Under the pieces are notes generated by a model. The model was given only the letters and a program-made list of their open reading frames with translations. It had not been told where the DNA came from and made no database searches. 7,539 bases of DNA, taken from NCBI GenBank assembly GCA_016789165.1, contig JAEURL010000684.1, positions 1 through 7,539 of the forward strand, in the 5' to 3' direction. Numbering within the stretch: position 1 is the first letter of the stretch; the number at the start of each line of letters is the position of its first letter. The stretch is from Anaerolineales bacterium (GTDB taxonomy: Bacteria; Chloroflexota; Anaerolineae; Anaerolineales; UBA6663). A program made the position numbers and the translations under genes. Of this stretch, positions 6,331-7,539 are shown one piece after another.

Positions 6331-6920
6331 TCCCGCGACCACTTGTCCGCCGCCTCTTCGGCGGCCTTGCGCGCCATCGCTTCGCGGATCTCGCGCATGC
6401 GCTGCTCGGCCTCGCGCGCCGCCTGGACCACGCGCTGGCGCTCCACGCTGCTGACCGTGGTGAGGCGGTCCTGGGCCTGGGCCTCGGTTTCGCCGGCCGG
6501 CCGCCGGCCCAGGGCGCGCAGGCACAGGCGCGCCAGCTCCTCGCGCCGGTCCGGGTCGGCCACGATCTTGGGCGCGTCGGCGGCCTCGGCCAGCTCGGCC
6601 AGGTCGTCGCCGGCCAGCCAGGCGCCGGCCGCCTCCGCCAGGCCGCGCCCGCGGAACCACGGGTCGTGCAGCAGCCAGGCGCCGAGCAGCTGAACCCGCA
6701 GCCGCCGGCGGCGCTGTTTGGCCTCCTGGGCTGTGGCCCGGAAAACCTTGGCCTGGGCCGGGGTCAGCGGGCCGCCGCCCAGGTCGTGCAGCAAATCCGC
6801 CACCACCGCGTCCACGTGCACCAGGCCGATGGCGCCGCAGCGCGGCTCGGCCAGGAAATCCGGGGGCGTCTCGGCCAGCCGGCGGGTGAGGGTCTCAAGC
6901 AGAGGGGCGGCGTCGGTCAT
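6327..6920 (-). CDS. Conserved helical protein of unknown function, copy B
   Basis: This 197-residue protein is soluble and probably all-helical, with no recognised catalytic motif. The layout is as in copy A: LTRRLAETPPDFL (11-23), LGGGPLTPAQA (47-57), a hydrophobic helix RLRVQLLGAWLLHD (73-86), an acidic variable stretch (about 92-118), then VADPDRREELARLCL (120-134) and a long charged helix to the end. Compared with copy A it has an Arg/Lys-rich insert before the hydrophobic helix (KQRRRR, about 68-73) and a different middle region. The ATG at 6918-6920 has no good Shine-Dalgarno; the nearest gene upstream is the vWA gene, 70 nt away. Its TGA overlaps the ATG of the following ligase, which points to coupled synthesis and perhaps a stable complex with it. 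I recall vaguely similar C-termini beside MoxR/vWA genes in other bacteria, but cannot confirm this here. Confidence 0.85.
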   Translation of the reverse strand: MTDAAPLLETLTRRLAETPPDFLAEPRCGAIGLVHVDAVVADLLHDLGGGPLTPAQAKVFRATAQEAKQRRRRLRVQLLGAWLLHDPWFRGRGLAEAAGAWLAGDDLAELAEAADAPKIVADPDRREELARLCLRALGRRPAGETEAQAQDRLTTVSSVERQRVVQAAREAEQRMREIREAMARKAAEEAADKWSRE

Positions 6921-6938
6921 CGGGCGGCGAAGATCAAC

Positions 6939-6956
6939 GGCAGCCGGCGGGCTGCC
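6939..6956. other. Small perfect hairpin in the vWA/helical-protein gap
   Basis: GGCAGCC and GGCTGCC form a 7-bp perfect stem around a 4-nt loop, 18 nt before the start codon of the helical-protein gene (copy B). In the minus-strand transcript it is followed by GTTGATCTT, which is not a U-tract, so it does not qualify as an intrinsic terminator. It could be an mRNA processing or attenuation element, or chance in GC-rich DNA. The rest of the 6921-6990 gap holds no recognisable promoter. Confidence 0.3.
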
Positions 6957-6990
6957 CGTGAGCGGTTAGCGGTCGTCCGGCATCCATCGG

Positions 6991-7539
6991 CTAGCGTCCG
7001 TCGTTTCCATACTTGAGGCGGCTGAACTCGCGCGCGAATGTTACCAGCTCCTCCCAGGTGCGCACGACAAAGATCGCCCAGCCCTGCTGGCCCGCCCGCA
7101 CCAGGTCCGGGTACTTCTGCCAATCCTGGTAGAGGTTGAGCACCAGCGTCCCGCCGCCGCGCGCCTTCTCCAGCGCCATGGCCGCGATGTCCCAGCCGCT
7201 GGTGTTCTGCTCGTCCTTGTCGAACATGGTGGTCACGCCGTCGTCGGAGATGACCAGGATGTGGGCCGGCCGGTCGGTGGGCCGGCGGCTCTCGAACGTG
7301 TCGCGCAGGATGTGTATGGGGAAGGCCGTGGACCCGCCCAGGTAGCCGGTGAGGATGCGCAGGACGGCGGCCTCGTCGCGCACGAAGCCGTCGGTGGTGA
7401 TGAACTGCCGCGCCCCGCTCCACAGCGTGGCCTGCACGCGGGCGCCCACCCGCAGCGCCGAAAGCGCCACGATGGCGCCGGCCAGGGTCAGGAACGAGGT
7501 CAACCGCTGCGGGTTGGGCATGGAGCCGGAGCAGTCCAC
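6991..7539 (-). CDS. vWA-domain protein, C-terminal part (5' truncated)
   Basis: 182 residues are visible; the frame is open to the window edge and the gene starts outside it. The GTG at the very end is simply the Val before the MIDAS motif. The fragment is one vWA domain with a complete metal-ion-dependent adhesion site: DCSGS (2-6, the DxSxS motif), Thr71 in GGSTAF, and the Asp pair in VISDDG (96-101). Divalent-metal binding is therefore likely. The domain ends the protein (KYGNDGR-stop). vWA proteins of this intracellular type commonly pair with MoxR-family AAA+ ATPases in remodelling or metal-insertion machines such as CbbQ/CbbO and NorQ/NorD; whether such an ATPase lies upstream cannot be seen. 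The gene is followed by a 70-nt gap and then the helical-protein gene on the same strand, so it may head or belong to the operon, perhaps as a less tightly coupled member. Confidence 0.85.
   Translation of the reverse strand: MDCSGSMPNPQRLTSFLTLAGAIVALSALRVGARVQATLWSGARQFITTDGFVRDEAAVLRILTGYLGGSTAFPIHILRDTFESRRPTDRPAHILVISDDGVTTMFDKDEQNTSGWDIAAMALEKARGGGTLVLNLYQDWQKYPDLVRAGQQGWAIFVVRTWEELVTFAREFSRLKYGNDGR

Larger units (their letters stand above)
4933..6920 (-). repeat. Duplicated two-gene module, copy B (helical protein + PaaK-like ligase)
   Basis: This is the upstream copy of the paralogous pair also found at 1554-3462. Here the two genes overlap by 4 nt (ATGA), while in copy A they are 4 nt apart. 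The copies are separated by the NadR-like and radical SAM genes (3473-4922). Copy B lies next to the vWA gene and may be the ancestral pair; which copy is older is not decidable from the sequence. Confidence 0.85.

Noticed and set aside
6331..6660. N-terminal extension of ligase copy B up to 6660
   Set aside because: The extra 110 residues are Arg/Gly-rich and overlap the helical-protein gene in another frame. The ATG at 6328-6330 overlapping the upstream TGA is the natural start.
4870..6693. 607-residue open frame on the plus strand
   Set aside because: It lies antisense to ligase copy B and parts of its neighbours, is dominated by Gln/Gly/Arg/Ala with no recognisable motif, and is explained by the high-GC codon use of the real genes, which removes stop codons on the opposite strand.
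6917..7423. 168-residue minus-strand frame overlapping the vWA gene
   Set aside because: It is His/Arg/Pro-rich with no domain. The overlapping frame carries a full vWA MIDAS and is clearly the real gene.

Overview
The window is very GC-rich (estimated above 70 % by eye) and densely coding. Codon use is heavily biased to G/C third positions, which opens long meaningless frames opposite the real genes. The left-hand protein has a beta-rich C-terminal tail (motifs FVHLL, YPTSRW, AGEVIEW, LAVGMYE) of a kind I associate with large membrane glycosyltransferases of Chloroflexota (Anaerolineae and relatives). The mix of vWA, NadR-like, radical SAM and PaaK-like genes also fits such a genome. Chloroflexota is the best guess, at moderate confidence; nothing here is a decisive phylogenetic marker.

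Layout. Positions 1-1557 are plus strand: the 3' end of a probable membrane glycosyltransferase-type protein (1-777), then a complete class I SAM-dependent methyltransferase (823-1557). The rest is a minus-strand gene train, read from right to left: the C-terminal part of a von Willebrand factor A (vWA) protein with an intact MIDAS (7539-6991, runs off the window); a small helical protein of unknown function (6920-6327); a PaaK-like AMP-forming ligase (6330-4933); a NadR-like nucleotidyltransferase without a kinase domain (4922-4443); a radical SAM enzyme with extra C-terminal cysteines (4450-3473, GTG start); a second copy of the helical protein (3462-2902); and a second PaaK-like ligase (2897-1554, GTG start). 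From 6920 to 1554 the genes overlap by 4 or 8 nt or are separated by only 4-10 nt, so they are very probably one operon. The vWA gene is 70 nt upstream and probably belongs to it. The two converging gene sets meet at a shared CTAG in which both stop codons lie.

The striking point is that a two-gene module (helical protein plus PaaK-like ligase) occurs twice, on either side of the nucleotidyltransferase/radical SAM pair. The ligases are roughly half identical. The helical proteins are 81 % identical over a 68-residue C-terminal segment and far less so in the middle. Both ligases keep the ATP-binding SGTTG loop but share RTND where the family usually has RTGD. The cluster therefore combines three adenylate/nucleotide-transfer enzymes, one radical SAM enzyme, two copies of an unknown partner protein and a vWA protein. 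vWA proteins often work with MoxR-type AAA+ ATPases, which would lie outside the window. I do not recognise this combination as a characterised pathway. A biosynthetic or protein-maturation system that activates a carboxylate and modifies it by radical chemistry is a hypothesis, not a demonstrated function.

No RNA gene, CRISPR array, insertion sequence or convincing intrinsic terminator was seen. The only intergenic gaps of note are 778-822 and 6921-6990.
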